From assembly GCF_001522545.3 (NCBI RefSeq), contig NC_031770.1, positions 94,464,851-94,528,850 on the forward strand: a stretch of 64,000 bases of DNA, read 5' to 3'. The stretch comes from Parus major (Eukaryota; Chordata; Aves; Passeriformes; Paridae). The translations under genes and the position numbers were made by a program. This document shows, one piece after another, positions 54,001 to 64,000 of this stretch (position 1 is its first letter; each line of letters starts with the position of its first letter). The notes under the pieces are model-generated. The model was given only the letters and a program-made list of their open reading frames with translations, was not told the origin of the DNA and ran no database searches.

Positions 54001-57000
54001 TTTGCCAACTTGTAGCCCCTTTACACGGTTACAGTCCCACGAATTTTTCAGCTCCATTTTGTTATTTACCTGTTATTCACAGCTTTGATGGACGGATGCA
54101 AAGATGGTTTTTCTTTTGCTTTTACTATATATGTTCAGTATTTTGTGACTGTTTTTTCTCAAAAAGAGAGATTAGATTCTGTATAAAAAAAAAAAAAGAA
54201 AACAAAAAAAAAGGGCTTTTGCAATAAATAGTGTCATCAGAGGAACTAATTTTTGAACACCAAAACAAAACACTATTACCCTCTAGAACAAATCTTCTTT
54301 CAGAATTATTAACTAATAAATGTCCCCATATTAAATATTTGGAAAACTGCCACAGTTACTTTCATACATTCATTTTGTATACTAAGGAACTGTAGCTGGT
54401 TTCCAAAGGCAGTGAAATCAATAGCATCTTATACAACAATGTAGATGTAGAGGCTGCAGTTTGCACTTTTCCTGTTCCTACAAAAGCTGCACCCAAGGGA
54501 GAAGCCACCCACAGAAAAGGACAACTGTGCCTGCAGCTGCACATCCTCTCTGGGGGTTTCAGCAGGGAGAGGAAGGTCCTGACTGCACAGGTTAGGAAAT
54601 CTACCTGGAAAATATTCAGAGTCAGTGCAATTCAATGAAGTATTGAAAGCTGCAATAGTTCATTAATATTAATGAAAAGTGTAGGCAAATGATTCATAGG
54701 TTACCAGGAACCATTGTGATTTTCTGTTTTGGACATTTTTATAATAAATGCTATAGAATTTCTCTGAGCAATGCTCACACGGAGCCTGTAGTTTCTGGTA
54801 GAGCCTGATCATTCTTTTTTCTGTATGTTTATGGGGTCCCCTAATGGGGCAAAAATACCTCACACCCACTAGCTTTAGTTTACACTTCTTTTATAACAGC
54901 CTGACATGCAGAACAGAGTTGTGGAGATAACTTGTCATTCCTGAGATTATTATTTCAGGTTAGAGCTGAGACATAAAGCATTAGAAAGACTTTCATAAGA
55001 GAGCTACTGACTTTATTCAGTATTAATTGCTGCCAATAAGTTAGACACAGCACGTACAGTTAGCATGAGGCAATCCAGAAAAGCTTTCAGTTACCTGAGA
55101 TACAAAGACGTGGAAAAGAAACAGTCTCAGAAAAGTGAGGTGATTTGAAAAAGTTGACATGTAACAAGACAGGTTACTGTCTCAGCTACAAATAGATCAG
55201 TCGTCTGCACTCAACAACCAGCAAAGTGAGTCCCTGCCTTTTTCTTCTGTTTCAGCAGCAGCAGCTCGCTGTCAGATGGGATCATGGACTCTTCTCCAAG
55301 TTGCATGTGCACAAATAATCATTAATATTTTCCTTTTCTTCAAATTTTCACAGACCATAAGCTAGGTTTTCTCTTAAATCTACAGAAAAATAACCATAAC
55401 AAGGTCATTTCCCATAGAATAAATTCACAGTAAGAAAGATTTTTTCTTTAACTGAAATAACAGTTTAGAGATTGTGGTACACTTAAACAATTATTGCCTT
55501 TAATTTTCCTACACGTAGAAGAATTTTACCATTACCATGACTATGCATATATAATAACCAGTTAAATCAAAAGGCAGCTATACAGGAAAACTATTGTGGC
55601 CAATCAGGGTTTTGTTGCAAATTTTTTCCCTCTAGAACTGTGTGATACAAACAAAAAAGAATCATGAATTTTAGTCATTTTTTTAAAGAAAAAAAAAGAA
55701 AGTAAATTCAGTACTCATTTCAGCAGAAAAGGGTCTCTTTTTTTCACTCAGATTATTTTTAATGTCTTTGGATAATATTATAAGGAACCTCTAGTTTACA
55801 CGTTCAGCTGCTGACTGCAAACTACTTATCCTATGAAAAGGGAAAGGACAGCATTATGCAGCTCAGCCAGTACCTTAATGGTCATTATTGCTGATTTTTC
55901 TCCCCTGGGGACCAGAATGGATTGAACTGAAATTGCAGAGGTAGTTAACTAAGATTATTCAGTATGAGCTTCATTCAGTGTTGACATGTTTTTCTGTGAG
56001 CCTTGCTGTTTAACACCATACAGGCATCTCCTACATTCTTTTCTCAGTGAAACCTGAATTCTTCCTGAATACCTCCTGATAACTAGAATATATACAGCAC
56101 ATACAGGGCTGTGGCTGTCAGGTTCAGATATTGGTATTATGAGATGAGTTACCTGCTTACATTACCGGCTGAAGGGAAAAAGAAGCCACACTAATAGCAA
56201 AAGACTTAATAACAAATGCTAAATAGAAAACACATGACAGAGAAATTAGTGATTTCAAAAATCAGTGAAAGAAAATTACTTATTTTCTTCAAATATAATC
56301 TACTTTGATTTGCTAAAACGTAGACAATGAAGAAATAATAGTAGAATTTCTTTACCAAACAAAATTTAACTATTTCTTAATGTAAAAGATTTGTTGGTAT
56401 CAGTCCCTACTGACACGAGCTCTCAGTACTAAGAAAATTTTACTTGGTATAATAAATGAGGTAACATTATATAAAGTTAATTCATTTCATTCCAAAGTCA
56501 CTTTGTTACTGTTAACCCCAATTTAATGACTGTTCTATCTCTGCAGACTGATCTCTGTATTATTAGAAAAACGAAGAAGAAATTACATCACATATGCAGC
56601 ATTCACTGTCTTCTGCCAAAGTGAAAAATGAAAAGCAAGCAGATAGAATAGATAGAATACAAATAAGGGTTAGCTCAGGTGTCTGTACAAATAATTTATT
56701 TTCTCTTAGATTTTTGGACCTCATTATTTGACCTCAGTGTCTCAACTGTATGGGGATCAAACCAATAAAAGACTGGCAGTTTTTCATTTAGCCAAGTCTA
56801 TGTGCAGCCTTTGCTTTTTATGAAGATGGTCAGAATTCAGTACCCGCAAGACAACTGTTGCAGCAAAATAATGTGGCAGAAGACTTGTAGGGGACTGGCA
56901 GAAAGCAAAATGAATATTTATATCTGTCCTTTTTAGTTAGGAAACAGGATTAGAATTCAGTATTGAACCAAAGCTTTTACAGTGTGCTGCTGCAGACACT

Positions 57001-60000
57001 GAAACTCCTCATTATGTTTTTATGCATACAGGTAAACCTGATGTTTCTATTGCTCTTCAATAGAATAGAATTTGACCAGATGTTCATGTCTTCACTCTGA
57101 TACATTTTATGATGAATTTTGATTGTAAAGCCAGACTGATTTAGATTTCTTCAACAGCTTATACTAGAGTAAAAGTTTGGGGGTTTATTTGTCTCTGCTT
57201 AAAAAATATTCATCTTTTCTCTTTAAATCTAAAGAAAAACAATCAATACAGATTTAGAATATGTCATTCCAGTAGTTGAGGTCTGAACAATAAAAAACAG
57301 ATAGTTGAAGTAAATATTTAGACAAGACTCAATTCAGCATCCACAGCTGTTCTCCTCACCTCAGAAAATACCCTTATTTTGTATGCAGGTAACCACCAAC
57401 GATACATTATCTGCAGGGATGGATTGCCTGCCCTTCTACCGCTCATCTCCGGCATGCGGCACCGGTGATCACGCTGTTCTCTTTGGAAATATATCAGTGC
57501 TAAATACAAGACAACAGATCAATGGCTTAACTTCTTTCCTCGATGCCTCTACAGTCTATGGCAGCACCCCTGCTGTTGAAAACAAACTGAGGAATTTAAC
57601 AAGCAATGAAGGCCTTCTTAGAGTAAACTTAAAGTATGATGACAACCATCGGGAATACCTGCCTTTTACCGATCGGATCCCATCCCCTTGTGCACAAGAC
57701 CCAAGTGGGAGTGGAGGTGAGAGGGTGGAATGTTTTCTGGCCGGGGACAGCCGCTCCAGCGAGGTCACATCCCTGGCTGCCATGCACACGCTGTGGCTGA
57801 GGGAGCACAACCGCCTGGCCCGGGCCCTCAAGCGCATCAATGGCCACTGGAGCGCGGAGACCGTCTACCAAGAGACGCGCAAAATTGTTGGTGCTCTGCA
57901 TCAGGTGGGCTGCTTGTTTGCTCTCATACACATTGCAGTGAATGTTGCAGAACAGAACTCACAAAGCTTCCAATATGTTTCTGGGAGGGGCTTTTTGAGA
58001 TCGCATTACCCTTTCTTTCCCACCTATTTCTGTGCTTCAAACATGGCATGTTTAAAGTTCACTTTGTTTTCCACCTTCCTAAATGCAAAGTTTCAGTGCT
58101 TAGCTTCTCTAGGCACCTCAGCGTTCTGATTTCCATAGCAGTTTCTACTCAGACACATATTTATGCAGGCTTCTCCAATGTCTGTTTTTTCAATAAAAGA
58201 GGCTTTTTCAGATTATTTTTTTTTTGGTTAAAGGAAATTATTTATATAATTTTATATATATATTTATATAATGTTCAAAATGTTTACTTTCTCACAGGTA
58301 TTACGTAAATAATAAATCCCCAGTGTAAAAATGCCTGTGACATTCTCAGTGAAGTAGTAATGCATGTACTTCAGGGTCTACTGTTAACAGGAGATAGCAG
58401 GAGAAATACCTGTGGGAAAATACAAAAGAGTCCATAAGGATGTTTATAATAGACATGTTTTCATACTCTTAAAATTTCTTTTTTTTCAGTAGCAAAGGAG
58501 ACTTTTTGAGAGATAAATTGGGGAAGGATGCAATAAAACTTCACTTCTCTGATAAAACCATTTTCCTTTCTTCTGCCACAATAGAATACAAAGCATTTTT
58601 CCTTTAAGAAATCACCTGCACTGTTTAATGCATTGTTACTTGCACTCAAATTCATAGAGCTCCAGACAAGTAACATACTTCACTTAATTGTATTTAGGCT
58701 CTTTTGAAATGTTTGGCTTTTTGTTTGCTTTAACCAAGTCACCTCCTCTACCATATATATGCCATTTTCATTAAAATAATGGCATTGACAAGTCGCAATA
58801 GTTAATACTTGTTAGAAAAGAAGTGCAAGTCCAAAAGCAGGCCTCTGTGCATTCATACCCTTCTGGTTTGCATCCACAAACATTATGGCCTGAAAGAAAC
58901 CATTTTGTGCAAGGCAATGCACTGCATGGATCAGCACTGCTCATTAACTCTGCTGGTATCACAGACTAATGAGATTTGCCTATGGCTCATTAGAAATGTG
59001 TTTGAGTTATATTTAGTTGGTTTAGAGACATTCATTCAGGAAAGATAATTGGAGCACCTCTATTAGTATGGTATGTTAACTGGCACACTAATGACAGCTC
59101 TGGTTGAATTTACCATGAGATTTCCACTATCAAGTCTTGTTTCAGTTGCTAGACATTTCTAAAATTCTCTTTTTTTCGAGGGAATACTTTCAAGCACAAG
59201 TTCTGCCTGTGGGTGTGTAATTATAGAGAATTGAACAAAAAGCCTTTTCTTCTTTCTAGAATAAAGAGGATGAAAAAAATCTCTCTTAAGACCATACTTT
59301 TATTCCTGGATTTTTTTTAGCACCACAAATATCTCTAATGACAAGTGTTTGATAATAGAAACTTGCCAAAGTTACCAAACATAACAATTGTCTGTTGATA
59401 TCCTGCACAAAAAGAAGATTTTTTGGCTGCATTATACAGTTTGACTGATAAGAAGTAGTAACTGTCCTTTCTATTTCATGGGAATTAGACATGCTTAACT
59501 GAATAAAGTACTAACACTGCAGTATACAGTGGTAAAGACACATATTCCGTGTTTCCTCATGTTTTGTGCAGAAAGATATTTTTTCATTGTCATTTAATAT
59601 CTGAAGAAAAAAGTGTTCAATTATGCAGCTGCTGGTTTTAACATTGCTATCTCATATATGTGTAATTTACACAAACCTATTGTTTTCTTTCTGGAGACAG
59701 TTTCTCCTGATGTGCCATTTGGATTATGAAAAATGGAAGATTTGACAGTAGTCAGATAGAGCAGGACATTTGCAGATCAATCTGAATCCAATTCTCTTTG
59801 ATTTATTACAGTAGCAGAGAAACATCTCTGAATTCATGCAGTTGCTCCTACTTGATCCCAATTTTAGGTAACAACTGCCTTTAGTTTTCAGTGTACATAA
59901 AGACATTTATTTCAATTCCTTCTACATCTGCTGTTTTGTTTGAGCATCTTGCATGGTCTAAGGCATGGGTTGAAAGTGGGTGACTTCTGAGATTTACATG

Positions 60001-63000
60001 TATTAACTACTTGGATGAAATTTGTGAAATTAAATTATTGGATATATCCTCTCAAAAATATGAAATTATAAAGAATAAATAGATAAATAATATATTTTAC
60101 TAAATAGTGTGTCTAGAATAATGCCAGAACTCATTATAATGAGTATAGTTTATACTATTAACAGAATTATAATAATGAGCTCATTCTAATTAAAAATTGA
60201 ACTTTTGTAAAATCACCTTTTAGTCAAAAGTTTAGGACTTCAACATCATCATCTGTAAATCCTTTAGTACTTTCAGTGAGAACTGCTAAGTAACCATGCA
60301 TAACACTTTAATGAATTAAACATTGTTATACTTGATCGTTGTCTATTATTTCTGCGATCTTCAAGTGCAGAAGTTTCATTTAATTGTTGCCACACTATCT
60401 CAGTGAGATACTATTCCTCTGCAGTTACAGCTGGCCAATGATGAGTTGGCCTTTTGGCCTTACTTACCCTTATGGTAGTTCACATATTTTTATATTTTCC
60501 TGTTCCAGCCATTATTTTTTATTTTCCTGTTCCAGCCATTGTGCCCCATTCACACTTAGTTTGGGATGTACTGGTAGAGGTTTTTGCAAGGAAAGTCTCC
60601 TGAACCCTATGAAAAGTGATTAAGAATTTCTCGATCTTTTGCATCTAATTGATAATAATGTTTAACATGAACAAAAAGTTTAAAAAAATAAAGTGAAATT
60701 GTATAACCTATTTCCAAATATATAACATGTGGCTGACTTCTGCTGAAGGTTGTCTCAGCTTGGAGAAAAATGCAGCCAGGATACTCAGTGAGTTCATAAG
60801 GCTTGGAAACCCCTGCTGTAATTCTGCTTTCTGAATGAGTGCTGCCTTTAACAGTAACATTCTATCTGACTTGCAGTATTCTAGTGTTTACAGGTCAGGA
60901 TTCAGTTACTTTTTCTGTAAAACAGTGCACATGGGATTCATGACATGATGCAAGATCTATACAAAGCCTTTCCTGACACTCAGATGCTGTTTCTGTCTGG
61001 ATACTTACCAAGCAAGTGGCTGGATTGCTAAGAAATTAGTGTTTTATATTCTCTGATATGACTAAATGAATAAGTCTTAAATAATTTCTCAGTTAATATA
61101 TGGTTATATAGAATCAAAAGGCCTTATAAAAATGCTGAGCATATGGCCCTCTGTTTAAAACACAGTGCTCATTCATCATAATTTTCCACTAAATTATACT
61201 GTTGGAACAATGACTACCATGAGATAGTAGAAATATTGATGTTATTGATTAAAATTGTTTTCTTCATGAGACTTCTGTAGAGCTTGGATTTGATGCTATG
61301 AGGTGATGAATGTAGCCTAAGAGGAGCTTGGATTACCTCTAATCTCATAAATGTCACAAAGAATTGAGACCACTCTGCCTTGCAGGTTCAGACTCAGGAT
61401 ATCCATATACATTTCTTATGCTTCTGCAAACACACAAAAGTTATTTGTTAACTTTTTGTTAAAAAATAGACTCAAAGTAAGCCAGAAATGATGGAGCCAT
61501 TCACTATACTAGTTTGTGATTTCTTTCCCATATAGTCACTTTCTGTCTGATTTTGACATATTTTGCAACAAGCACGTTCCTTTGTTTCCACAGGAGAATC
61601 TCATTTATTGAAGGAATACTCTACTGAAAGAAAATACTGTGCTTATTTATGGAACTAAATAAACCTTTTATATCATTCTCTGAGAGAAGGGTCTGCATAC
61701 AAAAGAATTTTAACAAAATTAATTTTGATGCCTGTCAGCTGTTAACATCTTTAAAATTTATGTGTCAGTTGTGAGAACTCTCATAGTGAGCCTCTCCTGG
61801 ACTTCACACAGACAAATTTGGCCACATCCAGAGACTACATAAATCCTAGATGCTATTTCAGATGTGTTCTTTGGCAGATTCCAGTAGCAGTATTGTATTC
61901 TTCTGTATTAATAACAACTTAGCCTGTACTGTCTAAAACTCACCTCTACTTGGTGGAGCCTCATTTAGCCTTTGGAAGTTTCCATCAAACAGATGCCTCT
62001 CCTAGTGCAGGGTAGGCAGGCATAAGACCCCTTTTTACCCTTAGCCTTTCAATTTTCTTGTCTCGAAATGGCAGCCCCTTTATCTCTATCAAGGAAATTG
62101 GAAATGAAGATGTTGCCTCTGGAGCAAATGAAAACTCTTGAGTTGCCCTTTCCCTCAGGGAGTCTGGCCTTCCTGAGTATCTTAGCTTGGAATTTCATTT
62201 AAAATGAGCCAAAAAATTAGTCATAGGATTTTTTGCATCCATGACTAACCTACTCTTCCATAAGGTCTTTGACTGTAAAAACTATACATCTAAAATTAGA
62301 ACTGTCTTGCAAAACCTTTCTGAATAAAGCAATGGATTCGCTTTTCAAATGACAGTGTCAGTATTAATTTCTTGCAATAATTTCATTTGTTTCATATGCT
62401 GCATTAAAGAAGCTGTAAAAGGGATTATAACATATTGTCTTTTATATATTTTGTGCACTGCATGATTTAACCTGAAAACCTAAACCTCTACTTTCTGGGA
62501 AAAGTGATCAAATTGTGGAAAGTTTTTCTTGTCTGTGCTTTGTGCCTAAAATAATGATACAAGTTTTTTATAAGGTCATTTTAAGCCAGCTAGTTTTTCA
62601 ATCTGCACTATATCGAGTTCAAAGTACATTTGTCTGTATATTTATTGCATATTATATTGAATCTATGAGATATTTTATTGAGTTCATTATGCTTCATATT
62701 TATCTCATATTGCTTTATTGAGTTCAGCATAATCCTTAACCTATAATGCATTTTCATTTTATTTGGTACAGTAGAATATTTTTCCCCTCTCTCCTTTTGT
62801 CATGATTACTCCTATGCTTTTTCATGCCACTGTAATACTATCATATTATAAAAGCATTTGACAGAAGGTGTTATCAGTCTTTTTATTTTTGAAGTGCATT
62901 CTTTAGAAGTCTAAAAATTGGCCTAAGTTTAGTATAAAGTGTCTACAAAGGGATTTTGGGCACCAGTATTTTAAAGCATCGTCATTTCAAATAATAATAA

Positions 63001-63701
63001 AAGAGGATTTGTGTCACAAATTTATGTCTGAAAATAGCATCTGTTCACATTAGAAAGCCTTTTTAAAGGCATTATAGTGCTTCTTGCTTTCATTGCCGTT
63101 TTTAAGGCCATTATAATTTACATTTTTAATCTCAGCAAACCTCCCGTGAGCTGGATTCCCCCCATGGTTTGTAAATGAGCAGCACTGGAAATCTCTGCTC
63201 AGGAGGTTTTTCCAGCATTTATGGTAAGACCTAACAGGGCCTGGTTGTTGCACAGATTCTCTCTGGTTATTTGTCCCCTAACTGCAAAAATAAGACTGAT
63301 ATTGTTTTCCAGGAAATACTGCTCTTGCTTATTCCAAATGTTTAGGGTATAAATGAGGGAATAAAAAAGCATTTAGCACCTGGTACTCATTACTATTCAT
63401 CTCTAGAAAAGCTGAAATATGTTTCTTTTTCTTTTCTTTCAGATTATTACTTTAAGAGATTACATTCCCAAAATCATTGGTCCAGATGCTTTTAATCTGT
63501 ATATTGGCCTTTATACAGGTTATGATCCCACAATGAATCCTACGGTTTCTAATGTATTTTCAACAGCTGCTTTTCGTTTTGGTCATGCAACAATTCAGCC
63601 AATAGTGAGGCGATTGAATGCACAGTATTTAGACGATCCTGAACTCCCAAATCTTCATTTGCATGAAGTTTTCTTTAGTCCTTGGAGGCTCATTAAAGAA
63701 G
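35936..63701 (+). CDS. TPO: Thyroid peroxidase, 5' half (eight coding exons, 3' truncated by window)
   Basis: Thyroid peroxidase is a haem enzyme on the apical membrane of thyroid follicular cells. Using H2O2 it iodinates tyrosines of thyroglobulin and couples them to make T4 and T3. Eight exons join with phases 1, 2, 1, 2, 0, 0, 0, 1 and no internal stop, giving 1594 coding bases (531 codons plus one base). The human protein is about 933 residues, so roughly 57% is present. Key residues at predicted positions are the distal Asp238-His239, Arg395, Glu398 and the proximal His493. Sequons at Asn129, Asn307 and Asn342 coincide with human glycosylation sites as I recall them. All catalytic positions visible here are intact, which argues for a working gene. 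The distal sushi, EGF-like and transmembrane regions known in the family lie beyond the right edge. PXDN and eosinophil or myeloperoxidase are related but align less well with the exon-by-exon sequence. Confidence 0.96.
36030..38680 (+). other. TPO: TPO intron 1
   Basis: A 2651-base intron with a strong donor (GTAAGT) and the acceptor CCCCTGCTGAG. It contains a minus-strand CR1 fragment at 36986-37250. A slightly GC-richer piece at about 36290-36490 carries a 70-codon ORF that I cannot identify and do not call a gene. The rest shows nothing I recognise. Confidence 0.85.
36986..37250 (-). mobile_element. CR1 LINE fragment, minus strand, in TPO intron 1
   Basis: The left edge has the complement of the CR1 3' terminus (ATAGAATGGTTTAGTTTGGA at 36988-37007, then CCTTAAAGATCATCCAGGTC). 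This is followed by CCTCATCCAGTCTGGCCTTC and a CCTCTGGGAAACCAGTTC block typical of CR1. It is about 265 bases long, 5'-truncated and inserted antisense to TPO. Confidence 0.9.
38681..38765 (+). CDS. TPO: TPO coding exon 2
   Basis: 85 bases encoding residues 32-59 plus two bases of codon 60, in phase with exon 1. The peptide runs [20 protein letters not shown], then YAAHYDIK. It aligns with the human segment between WGKPEE and RNLKKR in the propeptide-like region, which is poorly conserved in the family. Acceptor: CCCCTGCTGAG at 38670-38680. Donor: AAAAG|GTAAAA at 38766. The call rests mainly on phase fit and the surrounding exons. Confidence 0.82.
38889..38982 (+). mobile_element. CR1 LINE 3'-end fragment, plus strand
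   Basis: A very short 3' CR1 remnant with the typical end: GGATCCCATGGCAGGGGGGT, TGGAACTAGGGGATAG, then CCTTCCAACCCAAACCATTC and TGTGATTATG. It lies about 125 bases downstream of TPO coding exon 2, in the sense orientation. Confidence 0.9.
40253..41515 (+). mobile_element. Candidate solo LTR (avian ERVL-like), plus strand
   Basis: The segment begins TGTCATGGGGTGAC and is flanked by CCAGT on both sides (40248-40252 and 41516-41520), consistent with a 5-bp target duplication. It has a GC-rich part (about 40440-40570), then near its right end AATAAA at 41403-41408. After that come TTTTAAGTTTTAAGCCTGTTTTGC and ATATCTCACAG, resembling the R-U5 end of avian ERVL LTRs as I remember them. No gag, pol or env remnant is visible, so it would be a solo LTR formed by recombination. 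The right terminus is not a clean CA, so the exact end is uncertain. Its length (about 1.26 kb) is on the long side for an LTR. Confidence 0.58.
41649..41818 (+). CDS. TPO: TPO coding exon 3
   Basis: 170 bases finishing codon 60 and encoding through residue 116 plus one base. The recognisable stretches are [13 protein letters not shown] (human LLSFSKLPEPTS), [16 protein letters not shown] (human AAEIMETSIQAMKRKV) and LHPA at the end (human QHPT). This N-terminal region precedes the peroxidase core. Acceptor: TTTCAATTATAG at 41637-41648. Donor: GCTG|GTAAAT at 41819. A run-on reading through the donor reaches a stop at 41878-41880. Confidence 0.93.
41819..44091 (+). other. TPO: TPO intron 3
   Basis: A 2273-base intron containing a CA-rich microsatellite (about 42656-42673) and a minus-strand CR1 end at 43333-43460. 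Nothing else is recognised. Confidence 0.85.
43333..43460 (-). mobile_element. CR1 LINE fragment, minus strand, in TPO intron 3
   Basis: Complement of a CR1 3' end: CATAGAAGTATAGGAAGGCT, TTGGGTTGGAAAGAACCTTA, then CCCCCTGCCATGGGTAGGCT and ACCAGGTTGCTC. It is about 130 bases long, 5'-truncated and antisense to TPO. The right edge is approximate. Confidence 0.88.
44092..44224 (+). CDS. TPO: TPO coding exon 4: start of peroxidase domain
   Basis: 133 bases encoding residues 117-160 plus two bases. It reads [20 protein letters not shown], then [24 protein letters not shown]. The human counterpart is [20 protein letters not shown], with the same CP..C and [13 protein letters not shown] pattern, the conserved entry into the animal haem peroxidase fold. 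The Asn of NIS falls at residue 129, the position of a known human glycosylation site. Acceptor: TTCTTCCTTTCAG at 44079-44091. Donor: AACAG|GTATGT at 44225. Confidence 0.97.
44225..48930 (+). other. TPO: TPO intron 4
   Basis: A 4706-base intron. A TA microsatellite at 48831-48843, a short TATTTCATAT tandem at about 48753-48776 and a T-rich acceptor tract (48898-48925) lie near its 3' end. I see no mobile element and no gene in the rest. Confidence 0.85.
48831..48843. repeat. TA microsatellite
   Basis: A short TA dinucleotide run about 90 bases upstream of TPO exon 5, outside the acceptor tract. Confidence 0.75.
48931..49060 (+). CDS. TPO: TPO coding exon 5
   Basis: 130 bases completing Arg161 and encoding to residue 204. 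It reads [20 protein letters not shown], then [23 protein letters not shown]. Human TPO reads [20 protein letters not shown] and so on, so identity is very high. The acceptor is CTTTTCATAG. I end the exon at 49060, before GTTAGG. This donor is weaker than the others, but it leaves phase 0 and the next exon supplies VREVTR exactly as human PPVREVTR requires. The reading frame stays open past the donor to 49163-49165, which could mislead a gene caller into a longer exon. Confidence 0.93.
49061..51765 (+). other. TPO: TPO intron 5
   Basis: A 2705-base intron with the donor GTTAGG and the acceptor TTCTCTTTTCAG. A GC-richer part at about 49230-49405 gives overlapping ORFs on both strands that match nothing I know. 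The rest shows nothing I recognise. Confidence 0.85.
51766..51972 (+). CDS. TPO: TPO coding exon 6: distal haem residues
   Basis: 207 bases, exactly 69 codons (residues 205-273). The core motif [17 protein letters not shown] contains the distal Asp238 (covalent haem ester in the family), the distal His239 that acts in H2O2 cleavage, and the following Asp that helps bind calcium. It ends [11 protein letters not shown], like human CENQNPCFPIQ. Acceptor: TCTCTTTTCAG at 51755-51765. Donor: AAG|GTAAGA at 51973. Confidence 0.98.
51973..57388 (+). other. TPO: TPO intron 6
   Basis: A 5416-base intron. An interrupted A-rich tract lies at 54185-54212. I recognise no mobile element. All ORFs are short and without family resemblance. 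Confidence 0.85.
54185..54212 (+). repeat. Interrupted A-rich tract
   Basis: Runs of A interrupted by single G and C bases. No linked retroposon body was recognised upstream, so I treat it as simple sequence. Confidence 0.7.
57389..57904 (+). CDS. TPO: TPO coding exon 7: central peroxidase core
   Basis: The largest exon here, 516 bases or 172 codons (residues 274-445). In order it carries [19 protein letters not shown] (Asn307), [13 protein letters not shown] with the calcium-loop Thr, Phe, Asp and Ser seen in myeloperoxidase, and RNLTS (Asn342). These are followed by [10 protein letters not shown], which holds catalytic Arg395 and the haem-linking Glu398, and then [16 protein letters not shown]. 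It ends [12 protein letters not shown] at 277 is an extra sequon. The second half (about 57700-57890) is markedly GC- and CpG-rich compared with the introns, so long antisense ORFs appear there by shadowing. Acceptor: TTTTGTATGCAG. Donor: CATCAG|GTGGGC at 57905. Confidence 0.98.
57905..63442 (+). other. TPO: TPO intron 7
   Basis: A 5538-base intron, AT-rich, with TATATA tracts (about 58241-58275) and a 27-base tandem duplication at 60494-60540. No mobile element or gene is recognised. The open frame from exon 7 runs into the intron as far as 58129, which is retained-intron sequence and not coding. Confidence 0.85.
60494..60540. repeat. Tandem duplication, 27-base period
   Basis: The 20-base string ATTTTCCTGTTCCAGCCATT occurs at 60494-60513 and again at 60521-60540, separated by a T-rich spacer. 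The copies are identical, suggesting a recent replication-slippage event. Confidence 0.9.
63443..63701 (+). CDS. TPO: TPO coding exon 8: proximal haem histidine
   Basis: 259 bases encoding residues 446-531 plus one base. It reads [20 protein letters not shown], then [20 protein letters not shown]. The His in RFGHATI (residue 493) is the proximal haem ligand, equivalent to human His494. It ends [12 protein letters not shown], matching human FFSPWTLLRGG, with a split Gly codon. Acceptor: TTTTCTTTCAG at 63432-63442. Donor: GAAG|GTATGG at 63702. Confidence 0.98.
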
Positions 63702-64000
63702 GTATGGTCTTATTTAAATTGCTTCTGTTGTTTTTTTTGTCTTTTTTTCCCCAGAAAATTGTAACTTTTTCTAAATTACTTATCCTGAATTAGGAATAGG
63801 AGCATTTATTTAATTAAATAATTTATTTAATTTGTTGGTTGAATTCCAGAGCACTAAAAAGAATATTAATTATTATTCTCAATTAAATAGTTGACTGAAT
63901 CAGTAAAACATTACTCTCAAGATTAAAACAGTCTGGTAGATTGGCAATAGAAGGATGAGTGATGATGAAGATTTTTTTAGGATTTTTTTCGTGAATGAAT
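63702..64000 (+). other. TPO: Start of TPO intron 8
   Basis: Intronic sequence after a good donor (GTATGG), AT-rich, running off the right edge. Nothing else is visible. Confidence 0.85.

Noticed and set aside
57556..57931. Antisense ORFs of 94 and 100 codons opposite TPO exon 7
   Set aside because: They are shadows of a GC-rich coding exon with clear peroxidase homology on the plus strand.
57383..58129. 248-codon ORF as one exon
   Set aside because: Only 57389-57904 is exonic. After the GTGGGC donor the reading loses all similarity to peroxidases, and the next exon begins IITLRDY at 63443.
1..64000. tRNA, rRNA, CRISPR arrays, operons, phage or bacterial elements
   Set aside because: None seen; intron-exon structure and CR1 repeats mark vertebrate nuclear DNA.

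Overview
The window is vertebrate nuclear DNA, almost certainly from a bird. The evidence is short exons with GT/AG boundaries in AT-rich introns, at least seven fragments of CR1 LINEs (the dominant avian retroposon), low overall repeat density, and a SNTG2-then-TPO gene order that I recall as conserved in amniotes. One long-terminal-repeat-like element looks to me like the passerine ERVL type, so a songbird is possible but not demonstrated. There is no prokaryotic, CRISPR, tRNA or rRNA content that I can recognise.

Layout. Positions 1-6094 are the end of the last intron of a gamma-syntrophin gene (SNTG2). They contain a G-quadruplex-type run near the left edge, a possible degraded LTR around 1650-2200, and a plus-strand CR1 fragment (about 5085-5803). 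The last SNTG2 coding exon is 6095-6226. Positions 6227-35935 are a roughly 29.7-kb tail-to-head spacer with no gene I can support. It holds two minus-strand CR1 fragments (about 15052-15995 and 31635-31875), a GC/G-rich block (about 22730-23330), low-complexity tracts, and a possible tiny spliced exon at 33497-33527.

From 35936 to the right edge lies the 5' half of the thyroid peroxidase gene (TPO), plus strand. Eight coding exons (35936-36029, 38681-38765, 41649-41818, 44092-44224, 48931-49060, 51766-51972, 57389-57904, 63443-63701) join in one uninterrupted phase chain, giving 531 complete codons plus one base. The predicted protein has a signal peptide, the propeptide-like N-terminal region and most of the haem peroxidase domain. 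It retains the distal Asp-His pair, the Arg..Glu pair and the proximal His. The remaining exons (end of the peroxidase domain, then sushi, EGF-like, transmembrane and tail segments by family knowledge) lie beyond the window. TPO introns carry CR1 fragments (36986-37250, 38889-38982, 43333-43460) and a candidate solo LTR (about 40253-41515) that ends about 130 bp before the third coding exon.

The two genes are not known to act together. SNTG2 encodes a membrane-cytoskeleton adaptor, and TPO is the thyroid hormone-synthesising haem enzyme. I found no convincing novel biological system. The observations worth a second look are splice-level features of TPO, the LTR next to an exon, a possible upstream noncoding exon and a few unusual DNA structures.
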